Made by a program: the position numbers and the translations under genes. Positions 1 through 9,277 of a stretch of 64,000 nucleotides of DNA are shown here, in pieces (the first letter of the stretch is position 1; every line of letters begins with the position of its first letter). The notes under the pieces are model-generated. The model was not told where the DNA came from and did no database searches. It saw nothing but the letters and a program-made list of their open reading frames with translations. Origin of the DNA: Pseudomonadota bacterium. GTDB taxonomy: Bacteria > Pseudomonadota > Gammaproteobacteria > Ga0077536. The stretch lies in contig JADJYF010000026.1 in NCBI GenBank assembly GCA_016719885.1, forward strand, positions 248,001-312,000. Direction: 5' to 3'.

Positions 1-166
1 CGAGTACGAGGCCGGCGCCGTTTCAGCACCGCCCTTTGCCGTCAGCGCCGCTGAAGTCACGGCCTTGTACGGCGAACAATGGACCATCGAGGATCTCGGC
101 ACGCGCGCCGCCGACGTGAAGGGGCAGCCGGGCACGGAGCAGGCGTTTTTCCTGGTCCGACGCTAG
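1..166 (+). CDS. tpm: Thiopurine S-methyltransferase-like protein, C-terminal fragment
   Basis: Partial gene entering from the left edge; the frame that starts at base 2 is open to a TAG at 164-166. The last ~54 residues contain the string PPFAVSAAEVTALYG, which resembles the C-terminal part of bacterial TPMT-type SAM-dependent methyltransferases, where a GPPFSVS-like segment is followed by a late strand. Such enzymes methylate thiols, and in bacteria also selenium or tellurium species, in the cytoplasm. The SAM-binding half lies outside the window, so the assignment rests on this short tail. Another SAM methyltransferase with a similar tail is possible. The RAYT unit starts 10 bases after the stop. 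Confidence 0.55.
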   Translation, partial: EYEAGAVSAPPFAVSAAEVTALYGEQWTIEDLGTRAADVKGQPGTEQAFFLVRR

Positions 167-176
167 CTTTTTCTTT

Positions 177-773
177 GTGGGTCAGACTTCAGTCTGACAT
201 GCGCAATCACAACCACTCCGCATCCCAATGGGGATAATCAGAGACCCGCACGACAATGCGCCGTCGCAACGGGTTGGCAACGATGTAACGGGCAATGGCC
301 GTCAAATCCTCGGTTTCGCGCACTGCATGTTCGTAGTAGCCCGGTTGCCATACCGGCCCATCGCGACAGGTTGTCCGGTTCGCAGCACGGGCGGTGCGGC
401 CTTTGAGCAACTTCGCGACGATCTCGAGCGAGTGGCTGTGGCCCAATGCAAACAGCCAATGAAGATGGTCAGGCATGAGCACCCACGCCAACGACGTGAC
501 CAGGGCGCATTCGTGCAGACGCCGCATTTCGTTGATGACGAAGCGTGCGCATGCAAAATCGCTGAAAAGCGGCCGCCGCTGGTGAGTCGTCGTCGTAAGA
601 AAATAAACCTGACCGGGAAGGCTTACGCGTCCCTTGCGCAGTTGGGCATAGACCATCCTTGGCCTCCGAATTCATCGCGACATCCTGTCGCCGGTCGAAT
701 GTAACCCGGCCGAATCGGGTTGTGAATCGCACGCTGCCGGTCGATGAAATGTCAGACTGAAGTCTGACCCACA
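177..773. mobile_element. RAYT unit flanked by inverted family-1 REP sequences
   Basis: A 22-base REP sequence with core GTCAGACTTCAGTCTGAC lies at 177-198, and its exact reverse complement lies at 751-772. Between them is one minus-strand gene for a REP-associated tyrosine transposase. This is the usual arrangement of a RAYT with its cognate REPs. The same 22-mer occurs as a complete REPIN at 20584-20664, and degraded copies occur at 29438-29552, so this RAYT is the probable driver of family 1. Confidence 0.85.
207..656 (-). CDS. REP-associated tyrosine transposase (RAYT, Y1_Tnp/IS200-like)
   Basis: 149-residue protein of the Y1 transposase superfamily. The HUH metal-binding motif is visible in MPDHLHWLF (about residues 62-70). 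The stretch WQPGYYEHAVRE (about 103-114) and the RYIVANPLRR element towards the C-terminus are typical of RAYTs. Members cleave single-stranded REP hairpins and are thought to spread REPs and REPINs within one genome. The length is normal for the family (about 140-180) and the frame is intact. Flanking inverted REPs at 177-198 and 751-772 match REPs elsewhere in the window, which supports an active or recently active state. The catalytic tyrosine is probably one of the YY pair, but this is inference. Confidence 0.9.
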   Translation of the reverse strand: MVYAQLRKGRVSLPGQVYFLTTTTHQRRPLFSDFACARFVINEMRRLHECALVTSLAWVLMPDHLHWLFALGHSHSLEIVAKLLKGRTARAANRTTCRDGPVWQPGYYEHAVRETEDLTAIARYIVANPLRRRIVVRVSDYPHWDAEWL

Positions 774-865
774 ATGCGGGGACCGCTCGCCCCTTAGCTT
801 CCCGCGCTCCGCAGGGGCCAGTATGATGTCGCCCCTCTCACGGAACCAGACACAAGACCTCCCCC

Positions 866-1822
866 ATGGCCACACCCACGCTCTTCATCGACGGCGAACA
901 CGGCACCACCGGGCTCGAGATCCGCGAGCGGCTGCGTGCGCGTGGCGATGTCGAGGTGGTGAGCCTGGCGCGGGACAAATCGAAGGACGAGGCCGCCAAG
1001 CGCGAGGTCGTGAACGCGGTCGATCTCGTCATCCTGTGCCTGCCGGACGACGCCGCCAAGGCCACCGTGGCGATGATCGACAACCCGCGCACCGGCGTCA
1101 TCGATGCCAGCACCGCGCATCGCACCGCGCCGGGCTGGGTATATGGCTTTCCCGAATTGTGTGGCGGCCAGCGCGCGGCCATCGCGGCCGCCAAGCGCGT
1201 CGCCAACCCGGGCTGCTATCCGACCGGCTTTCTCGGCCTGGTGCGGCCGCTGCGCGATGCCGGCCTGCTGGCCGCCGATGCACGCCTCGCGGTGCACGCG
1301 GTGTCGGGCTATTCCGGCGGCGGTCGCAAGATGATCGAAACCTACCGTGACGCCGCGCCCGGCAGCCAGCCACAGAATTTCGGCGCCTATGGCCTGACGC
1401 TCAACCACAAGCACCTGGGCGAAATGCAGGGGCACGGCCTTCTGAGCCACAAGCCGGTGTTCTCACCCTCGGTCGGTTATTACGAACGCGGCATGCTGGT
1501 ATTCGTGCCGCTGCATTACGCGCAATGCGCCGGCGCCGTGAATGGCGCGCGCCTGCAAGAAACGCTCGCCGCTCATTTCGCCGGCGAGCAGTTCGTGAGC
1601 GTGCGGCCCTTGAATGACGACGCGGCGCTGCGCGAGGGCAGCTTCATCGAGCCCGAAGCGCTCAATCACACCAATCGGCTGGAATTGTTCGTGTACGCCA
1701 ATGATGACCAGCAGCAGGCGATGCTGGTGGCGCGTCTCGACAACCTTGGTAAGGGCGCCAGCGGCGCGGCGCTGCAGAACATGAACCTCATGCTCGGCCT
1801 GCCGGAAGGCGCCGGCCTGTAA
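866..1822 (+). CDS. argC: N-acetyl-gamma-glutamyl-phosphate reductase (type 2 ArgC)
   Basis: Cytoplasmic NADPH-dependent enzyme of arginine biosynthesis; it reduces N-acetylglutamyl phosphate to the semialdehyde. The 318-residue protein opens with a short-form Rossmann start (TLFIDGEHGTTGLEIRERL) typical of the shorter type 2 AGPR family. The catalytic cysteine lies in RVANPGCYPTGFL (about residue 117). The ATG follows a 5' region that begins right after the RAYT unit's right REP. No other arg gene is adjacent, so it is probably monocistronic. The length fits type 2 enzymes (about 310) and not type 1 (about 340). Confidence 0.92.
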   Translation: MATPTLFIDGEHGTTGLEIRERLRARGDVEVVSLARDKSKDEAAKREVVNAVDLVILCLPDDAAKATVAMIDNPRTGVIDASTAHRTAPGWVYGFPELCGGQRAAIAAAKRVANPGCYPTGFLGLVRPLRDAGLLAADARLAVHAVSGYSGGGRKMIETYRDAAPGSQPQNFGAYGLTLNHKHLGEMQGHGLLSHKPVFSPSVGYYERGMLVFVPLHYAQCAGAVNGARLQETLAAHFAGEQFVSVRPLNDDAALREGSFIEPEALNHTNRLELFVYANDDQQQAMLVARLDNLGKGASGAALQNMNLMLGLPEGAGL

Positions 1823-1841
1823 AGCCGACGCAGGCTATCGC

Positions 1842-2261
1842 TCAGCTCAATACCGGCACGGCATCGGCGCCGTGGCCGACCAGCGCCACGATGCGCCAGC
1901 CGCCGTCATTGCGCACCAGGGTATAGGTCGCGCCCAGGGTTTCCAGCACGCTGCCGTCGGCGCGATAACGCGTCCAGTGCATGGCGGCCAGCGCCAGGGT
2001 CGGCGCGAGGGTCTTGACCGACAGCCGCTCCCAGGCCGAGCGTGCGAAATGCTGTTCGCGCAGGCGATCCAGCATGACCGCGAAGAACGCGTCGAATTCG
2101 GCGGTGTCCGCCAGCGGATGGGCGCCCTGCGGCACCACCACCATCGCCGGTAATTGGTAGAGGGCGCGGAAGCCCGCCAGGTCACCGCCACCGAAGGTTC
2201 GCGCGATGTCGTCGAAGAACGCCGCCACCGAATCGAAGTTCACATCTTTGTCCACGATCAT
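1842..2261 (-). CDS. SnoaL/NTF2-like domain protein
   Basis: 139-residue protein with the pattern of a small NTF2-like cone fold. It has an N-terminal helix with AFFDDIARTFGGGDLAGF, a central DAFFAVMLDRLREQ helix and C-terminal strands ending GGWRIVALVGHG. No catalytic residue can be assigned; family members include isomerases, hydrolases and ligand-binding proteins. It is convergent with argC and lies 12 bases downstream of the MFS carrier gene on the same strand, so the two are probably co-transcribed. Function not recognised beyond the fold. Confidence 0.65.
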   Translation of the reverse strand: MIVDKDVNFDSVAAFFDDIARTFGGGDLAGFRALYQLPAMVVVPQGAHPLADTAEFDAFFAVMLDRLREQHFARSAWERLSVKTLAPTLALAAMHWTRYRADGSVLETLGATYTLVRNDGGWRIVALVGHGADAVPVLS

Positions 2262-2273
2262 TCCTCGCCAGGT

Positions 2274-3515
2274 TCAAGCGGTCGCCATCACGCCATCGCT
2301 GTCGGACGGCCGCTGACGTCCGCGCGCGCGCGACAGCAGGAACACCGTCACCCACACGTTGACCAGGTTCCAGCCGATGCCGTGCACGAAGGCCAGCGTG
2401 TAGGAGTGACTGAGATCGTAGATCGCGCCCGAGCCCCAGCCACCGAAAGCCATGCCGACAATGGTCGCGAAGATGATGAGGCCGATGCGTCCGCCGGCCT
2501 GCGCCTCGGGAAAGTATTCGCGCACGATCAGCGCATAGGACGGCACGATGCCGCCCTGGAACAGCCCGAACATCGCCGACGCCACGTACAGCGCCACCAT
2601 GCCCTGCGCCGGCAGGAACATGAGCAAGGCCACGCCCTGCAGAATGCCGCTGATCAGCAGGGTGCGCAGCCCGCCCAGGCGGTCCGACAGTTGCCCGAAG
2701 ATGAGGCGGCTGATGATGCCGGCGCCCAGCATCACGCTCAGCATCTCGGCGCCGCGCGCCGCGCCGAAGCCGCGATCGGCGCACAGCGACACGAGATGCA
2801 CCTGCGGCATGGCCATCGCCACGCAGCAGCCGACGCCGGCCACGCACAGCAGCGCCGTCAAGCTGGTCGGCGTGAGGCCGAGTTCGGCGGGCGAACCCGC
2901 TGAACCACCGTGACTGACCGCCACCGAACTGCGCTCGGGCCGCGCGCGCAGCATGAAGATCAGGGGCAGCATCACCGTCACGCTGATCATGGCCATGGTC
3001 GTGTAGGTATCGCGCCAGCCGTTGGCTTCGAGCAGCTTGTACAAGGGCTTGGGCCACAGCGCGCCGGCCAGGTAATTGCCGCTGGCCGCGATCGCGACCG
3101 CAAGGCCGCGTCGTTTGAAGAACCACTTGGAAATATCCGCCAGCAGCGGCCCGAAGGTCGAGGCCGGCCCGAACCAGCCGAGCGCGACGTGCGCGAGCAG
3201 GAACAAGGGATAGTTGGGCGCGTGGGCGGCACACAGCAGTGACACGCCCAAGGCCAGCACGCAGCCGGCTATCGGCAGGGCTACGCCGTGGCGATCGATG
3301 AGCTTGCCGGTGACGATGCCGCCGATGCCGAAGCCCAGCATCACCATGGTGAACGGCAGCGAGGCGCCGGCGCGCGTGATGGAGAAATCGGCCTGGAAGG
3401 CCGGCAACGCGACCACCACCACGTACATGCCGGCGCTGCCGATGGTGGTCAGCGTCAGGCATGCGAACAGCCTCGCCCAGGCGTAATTGGAATCGACAGC
3501 CGCGGTGTTGCTCAT
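2274..3515 (-). CDS. Major facilitator superfamily transporter
   Basis: 413-residue membrane protein with about 12 predicted hydrophobic segments. It is of the oxalate/formate-antiporter or monocarboxylate type: the loop after TM2 reads GKLIDRHGVALPI, and the repeat-half equivalent is FGQLSDRLGGLRTLLI. I chose the ATG at 3515 (MSNTAAVDSN) rather than an upstream in-frame codon because it gives a short cytoplasmic N-terminus before the first membrane segment, and a GGGGGAG-like ribosome site precedes it. The substrate cannot be read from sequence. The NTF2-like gene follows in the same direction, which might point to an organic acid or aromatic pathway. Confidence 0.85.
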   Translation of the reverse strand: MSNTAAVDSNYAWARLFACLTLTTIGSAGMYVVVVALPAFQADFSITRAGASLPFTMVMLGFGIGGIVTGKLIDRHGVALPIAGCVLALGVSLLCAAHAPNYPLFLLAHVALGWFGPASTFGPLLADISKWFFKRRGLAVAIAASGNYLAGALWPKPLYKLLEANGWRDTYTTMAMISVTVMLPLIFMLRARPERSSVAVSHGGSAGSPAELGLTPTSLTALLCVAGVGCCVAMAMPQVHLVSLCADRGFGAARGAEMLSVMLGAGIISRLIFGQLSDRLGGLRTLLISGILQGVALLMFLPAQGMVALYVASAMFGLFQGGIVPSYALIVREYFPEAQAGGRIGLIIFATIVGMAFGGWGSGAIYDLSHSYTLAFVHGIGWNLVNVWVTVFLLSRARGRQRPSDSDGVMATA

Positions 3516-3648
3516 GCACTCCCCCGATGGTTCAAGCGTGCGCGCCGATCTTGCCAACACGAGGGCCATGCGCGCGGTGTGCTGTGTGCACTGTCGCGCG
3601 CGCGTTCAGCGACGCCGAGGCGCGACCATACGCGAAAACGCCGCCCGT

Positions 3649-6600
3649 TCACATGTGTGCGTGCGTACTCTCGCCAAAGCGGCCGTAGCGATACAGCAGG
3701 GCCGGCATCACCAGCAGGTTCAAGAGCGTCGACGACACCAGTCCGCCGATGATGATGGCCGCCATCGGGCCCATGATCTCGCGGCCGGGATTGTCGCTGT
3801 CGATGGTCAGCGGCAGCATGGCCAGCGCCGTCACCAGCGCGGTCATGAGAATGGCCGGCAGACGCTCGCGCGCGCCGCGCAGCGCGGTATCGAGATTCCA
3901 CGCGCAGCCTTCGTGTCGCACCAGGTGCTCATAGTGGGAGACCAGCATGATGCTGTTGCGCACCGTGATGCCGAACAGGGTCACGAAACCGACCACCGAG
4001 CCGACCGATACCACGCCGCCCGCCATCACCACCGCCAGCACGCCGCCGAGCAGCGAAAACGGCAGGTTCATGAGGATCAGCAGCAGGTAGCGCAAACGCC
4101 CGACCGCCATGTAGATGAGCAGCAGCACGCCGACGCCCGCGATCGCGGCGTGCGCGATGAGCTCGCGCCGCGCCGCGGCCTGCTCCACCGCCGCGCCGCT
4201 GAATTCGGCGTGCACGCCCTCGGGAAACTCCAGGTGCGCGAACACGCGCTGCCGCAGTTCGCGCATGAAGCCGTCGAGGTCGCGCCCCTCGACCTCGGCC
4301 GTCACCACCTGCAGGCGCTGCGCGTCGCGATGCAGGATGTTGTAACGCCCGGCGCTCTGCGTGATGTCCGCCACCTGGCGCAGGCGTATCGGCCCGCCCT
4401 CGTCGGCCGCCACGATCACCTCGCCGACGCGCGCCACGTCGCCGCGCGTGGCGGCGTCGGCGAGCACCGTCACCGGCACGCGACGGTTGTCGAGCCGGGT
4501 TTCATTCACCGCGAGACCGCTATAAGCGCTCTGTACCGCTTCCAGCGCGGCGCGCGCCGACACGCCGTAACGCGCGAGGCGCGTCGCGTCCAGCGCGATG
4601 CGCAGCCCGGGCGTGTCGTAGGCGGCGCGCACGCGCACGTTGGCGGCGCCCGGCACCTCGCGCAGCAGCGCCGCCAGTTCCAGCGCCTTGGCGTCCAGCA
4701 CATCGAGATCGTTGCCGTAGAGGTTGACCACCACCGGCGCCGTGTAGCCGGAAATCGTTTCGTCGATGCGCTCGGTGAGAAAGGTGTTGGCCTCGAAAGT
4801 GATGCCGGGATAGCTCGCCAGCACCGCGCGCAGACGTTCGAGGATGGTCTGCTGCGCGGTGCCGCTGGAAGGCGCGAGACCAATCTCGTATTCGCTGTAA
4901 TGACTGCCGTAGGTGTCGGCGCCGCGCTCGGCGCGTCCCGCCCATTGCGACACCGACTCGACACCCGGGATGTCGAGGAAGCGTCGCGTCAGGTTGCTGC
5001 CCATGCGCAGCGACTCGTCGAGACTGGTGCCCGGCAGGCCGGTGGTGTGCACGATGAAATGTCCTTCGCGCAGGTCCGGCAGGAAGCGCGCGCCGAGGCC
5101 CGGCAGCAGCGCGGCGACCGCCACCACGCACAGGCCGCTCGCGAAGACAGCAAACGTCGGCCTGGCGGCGATGAGGCGCACCGCCGCGCCGTAGCGCGGA
5201 TTCAACCAGCGGAACACCGGCGCCTCGCGCGCGCCCGTGCGCGCGTTGCCGAGCAGGCTCACGCACAGCGCCGGCGTGACCGTGACCGCCACCAGCAGCG
5301 AGGCCAGCACCGCCAGGATGTAGGCCAACCCCAGCGGCGCGAACAGGCGGCCGCTGACACCGCCCAAGGTCAGCAAGGGCACGAACACCAAGGCCACGAT
5401 GAAGGTGGCGTAGACCACCGAGCCGCGCACCTCCAGCGACGCGGCCAACGCCACGCTGGCCAGATGCTCGCCGGGCGCGGCCTGGCGCAGGCGCCGGAAA
5501 ATGTTCTCGGTATCGATGATGGCGTCATCCACCACTTCGCCGAGCGCGATGGCCAGGCCGCCGATCACGAGCACATTGAGGTTGACGCCGGCGGCGATGA
5601 GCACGATCACCGCCGTCATCAATGACAGCGGGATGGCCAGCGCCGAGATCAAGGCGGTGCGCAGGTTGTACAGGCCGACCAGCAGCACCAGCAGCACCAG
5701 CGCGCCGCCGAACAGGAGATGGCGGGCGATGTCGCCGATGGCGGTGGTGATGTACTCGGCCGGCACGAACAGCCGCGCGTGCAGCGTGACCTCGTGCTGC
5801 GCGAGCGTCGGTTCCAGGTCGGCGAAGACTTCGTCCAGGCGATTCGAGACGGTCAGCGTGTTGGCGCCGAGCTGACCGATCACCATCATCACCACCGCCG
5901 CGCGTCCACCCACCTGCGCGGCGCTGATGCGCGGCAAGGCGCCCCAGCGCACGTCGGCGACATCGCCGATGGTGATGACACCGCCGTCCTCGGCGCGCAC
6001 CGTGGCGGCGGCCAGCGTGGCGGGCGTCAGCGCCGCGCTCGTGCCGGTGATGGCAATCTGTTGATTGAGGTTCTCGACCACGCCCAGCGCCAGGTCGGCG
6101 CCGGCGTTGCGCGCGGCGGCGGCGAGCTCGGCCATGGTCACGCCGAGGCGCGCCATCGCCACGTCGCGCGGCGCGACGATGAGCGCACGCGCGGCGCCAC
6201 CGAACACGTTGACGTCGGCCACGCCCGGCACGCCGAGCATGCGCGGCACCACCACCTGCTCGGTGATGTCGCGCAGGCGCAGCGCGTCGTCGTCGGCCGC
6301 CACCAGGCCGATGGTGCGCACCGTCGCCGACGACGACGCCAGCGGCGCGATCACCGGCTCGCGCACGCCCGCCGGCAGCAGCGCCGCGACGCTCGCCAGC
6401 CGCTCGCTCACCTGGTTGCGATTGCGATGGATATCGCTCGCGTCGTTGAACACCAGGGTCAGGATCGACAATCCCTGGATCGATTCCGAGCGCTGATGAT
6501 CGAGATTGATGAGGCCGCCCAGCGCAGCCTCCAGCGGCTGCGTGACCAGCACCTCGACCTGTTCGGCGCTGAGGCCCGGCGCCTCGGTCTGCACGATGAC

Positions 6601-6738
6601 GAGCTTGGGCGCGAATTCGGGAAAGATGTCGAGCCCGGTGCTGGACAGTTTGAACACGCCGTAGACGACCAGGGCGATGGCAGCGGCCAGCACCACCGCG
6701 CGCCGCTCGATGGCGAAGCGGACCAGCGCGCTCAGCAT
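3649..6738 (-). CDS. RND efflux pump inner-membrane permease (CusA/CzcA-like)
   Basis: 1029-residue inner-membrane proton antiporter of the tripartite RND class. It has a long N-terminal periplasmic loop (FPEFAPKLVIVQTEAPGLS), TM4 acidic residues in EVVDDAIIDTENIF (about residues 405-418) and a second periplasmic loop. The TM4 pattern and FPEF start place it near the heavy-metal (HME) branch. I see no methionine-rich ladder that would identify a Cu(I)/Ag(I) pump, so the substrate is open. The gene follows the adaptor gene after an 18-base gap, and the set outer-membrane factor, adaptor, permease is complete on the minus strand. Confidence 0.9.
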   Translation of the reverse strand: MLSALVRFAIERRAVVLAAAIALVVYGVFKLSSTGLDIFPEFAPKLVIVQTEAPGLSAEQVEVLVTQPLEAALGGLINLDHQRSESIQGLSILTLVFNDASDIHRNRNQVSERLASVAALLPAGVREPVIAPLASSSATVRTIGLVAADDDALRLRDITEQVVVPRMLGVPGVADVNVFGGAARALIVAPRDVAMARLGVTMAELAAAARNAGADLALGVVENLNQQIAITGTSAALTPATLAAATVRAEDGGVITIGDVADVRWGALPRISAAQVGGRAAVVMMVIGQLGANTLTVSNRLDEVFADLEPTLAQHEVTLHARLFVPAEYITTAIGDIARHLLFGGALVLLVLLVGLYNLRTALISALAIPLSLMTAVIVLIAAGVNLNVLVIGGLAIALGEVVDDAIIDTENIFRRLRQAAPGEHLASVALAASLEVRGSVVYATFIVALVFVPLLTLGGVSGRLFAPLGLAYILAVLASLLVAVTVTPALCVSLLGNARTGAREAPVFRWLNPRYGAAVRLIAARPTFAVFASGLCVVAVAALLPGLGARFLPDLREGHFIVHTTGLPGTSLDESLRMGSNLTRRFLDIPGVESVSQWAGRAERGADTYGSHYSEYEIGLAPSSGTAQQTILERLRAVLASYPGITFEANTFLTERIDETISGYTAPVVVNLYGNDLDVLDAKALELAALLREVPGAANVRVRAAYDTPGLRIALDATRLARYGVSARAALEAVQSAYSGLAVNETRLDNRRVPVTVLADAATRGDVARVGEVIVAADEGGPIRLRQVADITQSAGRYNILHRDAQRLQVVTAEVEGRDLDGFMRELRQRVFAHLEFPEGVHAEFSGAAVEQAAARRELIAHAAIAGVGVLLLIYMAVGRLRYLLLILMNLPFSLLGGVLAVVMAGGVVSVGSVVGFVTLFGITVRNSIMLVSHYEHLVRHEGCAWNLDTALRGARERLPAILMTALVTALAMLPLTIDSDNPGREIMGPMAAIIIGGLVSSTLLNLLVMPALLYRYGRFGESTHAHM

Positions 6739-6756
6739 CGCCGCGCGGCGCGCATG

Positions 6757-7785
6757 TCAGTCATCGTCCTCGGACGGGATGTGCTGGCGCAGCTGCTCGG
6801 CCAGCAGCGCCTGCGCGCCGCGCACCACCACCGCGCTGCCGGCCTCGAGGCCGTCGCCGATGACGACGCCGAGCGCATGGCGGTGAGCTTCACCGAGGCG
6901 CCGGCGTTCGAATTCGCCGGGCGCGGTTTCGACGTAATACCACTCGACGCCGCCGTGCCAGACGATGGCCGCGGCCGGCACCAGCACGCCGCGCAGGGTG
7001 GCGTCACCGCTCGGCACCCACACGCTGACGCGCATCGCCACGCGCAGCGAACTATCGGCCAGCAGCGCCACCCAGGTGCTGGCGGCGGCGTTGCCGAGCG
7101 CGGCCGGCGCGGCGCCCAACACCTCGGCGGGCAGCGCCGCCGCGCGTTGCTCGTCGCGCGCCACGTAGACCTGGCGCGGCGCGGCTGGCGCCGCGAATTC
7201 CACCAGCTGCGCGTCGCCGGCGGCGAGACTCGCTTCCAGGCCGTCGCGCCTGGCAAGCGTCGTGCCCCAGCGCGCGCCGAGCAGCGTTTCGCTGGCGGCC
7301 AGCTGCGCGACGCGGCGGGCCTCGACATCGGCTTCGCGTCGCACGCTGAGCTCGAGCGCGTTGAGCTCGCGCGCGACGCTGATTTCACCGCGCGCGGCGT
7401 AGGCGCGCAGGCGTTCGAGTCGCGCACGCTGAGTGGTGAGCAACGCCTGCTGGGTGCGCACCGCGTCGCGCGCGGCGCGCCGTTCGCGCAGCGCCGCCAG
7501 CAGCGCGCCGCCGTCCAGCACGCGCCCGGGCGTGTAGTGCTCGACGCGAAGTTCGCTCGCCTGCGCGGGCTCGGTGTGGATGTCGGCCAAGGCGCGCGCG
7601 TCGGCATCGAGATGCACGCGCGGCGAGCTCGCCGCGCCGGGCGCATCATCCGTCGCTTGTGCGTCGCGCGCGCGCGACGGCGCCTCGCGCGCCGACGACA
7701 CGGGCGGCGCGGCATGACGCGCCTGCCACAGGGCGCTCGCCGCCACGCCCAGCGCGATACCGACAATCAACAGCCATGCACGCAT
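6757..7785 (-). CDS. RND efflux periplasmic adaptor subunit
   Basis: 342-residue membrane-fusion-type protein: one N-terminal membrane anchor (MRAWLLIVGIALGVAASAL), a barrel-sandwich part, a coiled-coil hairpin rich in Ala/Arg/Glu (about residues 95-175) and a C-terminal beta domain. It links the permease at 3649-6738 to the TolC-like factor encoded just upstream. Its ATG overlaps the stop of that gene by four bases (ATGA at 7782-7785 on the minus strand), so translation is probably coupled. Divergent in sequence, as adaptors usually are; the role is inferred from architecture and context. Confidence 0.85.
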   Translation of the reverse strand: MRAWLLIVGIALGVAASALWQARHAAPPVSSAREAPSRARDAQATDDAPGAASSPRVHLDADARALADIHTEPAQASELRVEHYTPGRVLDGGALLAALRERRAARDAVRTQQALLTTQRARLERLRAYAARGEISVARELNALELSVRREADVEARRVAQLAASETLLGARWGTTLARRDGLEASLAAGDAQLVEFAAPAAPRQVYVARDEQRAAALPAEVLGAAPAALGNAAASTWVALLADSSLRVAMRVSVWVPSGDATLRGVLVPAAAIVWHGGVEWYYVETAPGEFERRRLGEAHRHALGVVIGDGLEAGSAVVVRGAQALLAEQLRQHIPSEDDD

Positions 7786-9206
7786 CAGGGGGATACCGGG
7801 TGGGTGGGATCGGGCTCGGCGTAGAGCTCGCCGAGATAGGCACTGAAGGGCGCGTCATCCAGCGGCACACGTGCCGCCATTTCCAACGCCGACCGCGCGC
7901 GCCAGGTCCGCGCCTCGCTGCCGGCCACGCGTGTCGCGACCTCGGCCTGCTGTACGCCGGCGCGTGCGACGATGATCTTGTCGACCATGCCGTCGCGTTC
8001 GCCCTCGCGCAGCGCCGCGGCGCTGGCATCGATGTCGCGCGCCACCGCGCGCGTGGCGCTTTCGGCGGCGCGCGCCGCCTGCCATTGCGCGTAGGCGCTC
8101 TGCACGGCGGCGATGGTGGCGGCCTGCACCGCGTAGAAATGTTCACGCGCGGCATCGCGCGCGGCGCTGGCCTCGCCGATGGCGGCATCATGGCTGGCGA
8201 ACAAGGGCACCACCACGCCGCCCACCAGCGACCACACGTTGTCGCCCTGGTCGAAGAAATAACCAGGGCCGAGGCGCAGGTCGGGATATTGCGCGGCCAC
8301 CGCCATGGCCAGCGCGTGCTCGGCGCGATCGTACTCGGCCAGCGCGCGCAGGATATCGGGATGCGCATTCAGACTCTGTGCCTGCAAAGTCATGAGTTCG
8401 ACGGGCGTCGCTGACGACGGCGCGACCAGCGCCACGTCGTGCACACTCGCGGCGCCGACCTTGAGCGCGGCGGCGAGTTCGGCCTCGGCCACGCTGCGCG
8501 CGTGCTCGGCGTCGAGCTGCGCCAGGCGCGCGCTATTGGCTTCGAGTTCCAGGGTCTGCCATTCAAAGGCGTAATCGAGGCCGGCCGCGACCTGCGCGCG
8601 CGCCGCCGCCACCAGCCGCGTGCGCGCCTCGGCCTCATGCGCCTGCAGCGCTGCGCTCGCGCGCCTTTCCAGCACGTCGAGCGCGGCGTCGAGCGCGCGT
8701 TGGCGCGCCCGCCAGGCGCGCTCCAGCATGTCGACACGCGCCGTCACCACCGCGGTGTCGGCCAGCGCCACCGCGATGCGCCGGCGCGATTGCGGGCTCA
8801 GGGACAATTCGATGCTGGGCCCGACGCTCCAGTGCGAGGACTGGTCGCTGTCGCGCTGACCGTGGTGTTCGACGCTCAGGGCGACGCTGGGATTGGCGCG
8901 CTGGCCGGCCACCACGCGCGCCGCGAGCGCGGTCGCGAGCGCGGCCTGGGCCTCGCGCACCTCGGCGCTGCCGAGCGCCGCGGCCAGGGCCAGTTGCGTC
9001 GGCGTCCACGTCGACAATGGCCATACGCCCACCGCGCCACGCCGCGTGAGCTCCGCGCCGAGCGTGGCATCGTCGAGACTGGCGACGGCCGCCGTGCCCG
9101 GTACGCGCTGGCGATCGAGGGGCGCCGCCTGGTAGCGCTGCCAGCCACAGGCCGACACGGCCAACAGCGTGAGCAGCAGCGCACAGCGGAATACACCCTG
9201 GATCAT
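7785..9206 (-). CDS. TolC-family outer-membrane efflux lipoprotein
   Basis: Outer-membrane factor of the RND pump, about 473 residues from the ATG at 9206. That start gives a lipoprotein signal with lipobox (LLAVSAC, mature Cys near residue 20); an upstream in-frame start at 9281 would bury it. Two long Ala-rich heptad helical repeats, typical of OEP domains, cover about residues 70-260 and 280-450. It is first in a three-gene operon and overlaps the adaptor gene by four bases. The lipid anchor resembles the CusC/OprM branch. Confidence 0.87.
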   Translation of the reverse strand: MIQGVFRCALLLTLLAVSACGWQRYQAAPLDRQRVPGTAAVASLDDATLGAELTRRGAVGVWPLSTWTPTQLALAAALGSAEVREAQAALATALAARVVAGQRANPSVALSVEHHGQRDSDQSSHWSVGPSIELSLSPQSRRRIAVALADTAVVTARVDMLERAWRARQRALDAALDVLERRASAALQAHEAEARTRLVAAARAQVAAGLDYAFEWQTLELEANSARLAQLDAEHARSVAEAELAAALKVGAASVHDVALVAPSSATPVELMTLQAQSLNAHPDILRALAEYDRAEHALAMAVAAQYPDLRLGPGYFFDQGDNVWSLVGGVVVPLFASHDAAIGEASAARDAAREHFYAVQAATIAAVQSAYAQWQAARAAESATRAVARDIDASAAALREGERDGMVDKIIVARAGVQQAEVATRVAGSEARTWRARSALEMAARVPLDDAPFSAYLGELYAEPDPTHPVSP

Positions 9207-9277
9207 GTCGACTGCCATCACGCGTGGCGCGCCGCACGGCGGCGCGCACTCGGCCGGCGCGAGGTCCGGCCATCGCC

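Noticed and set aside
3487..7824. Long plus-strand frames opposite the RND efflux genes
   Set aside because: Antisense shadows in high-GC DNA; the minus strand has complete, motif-bearing RND, adaptor and outer-membrane proteins.
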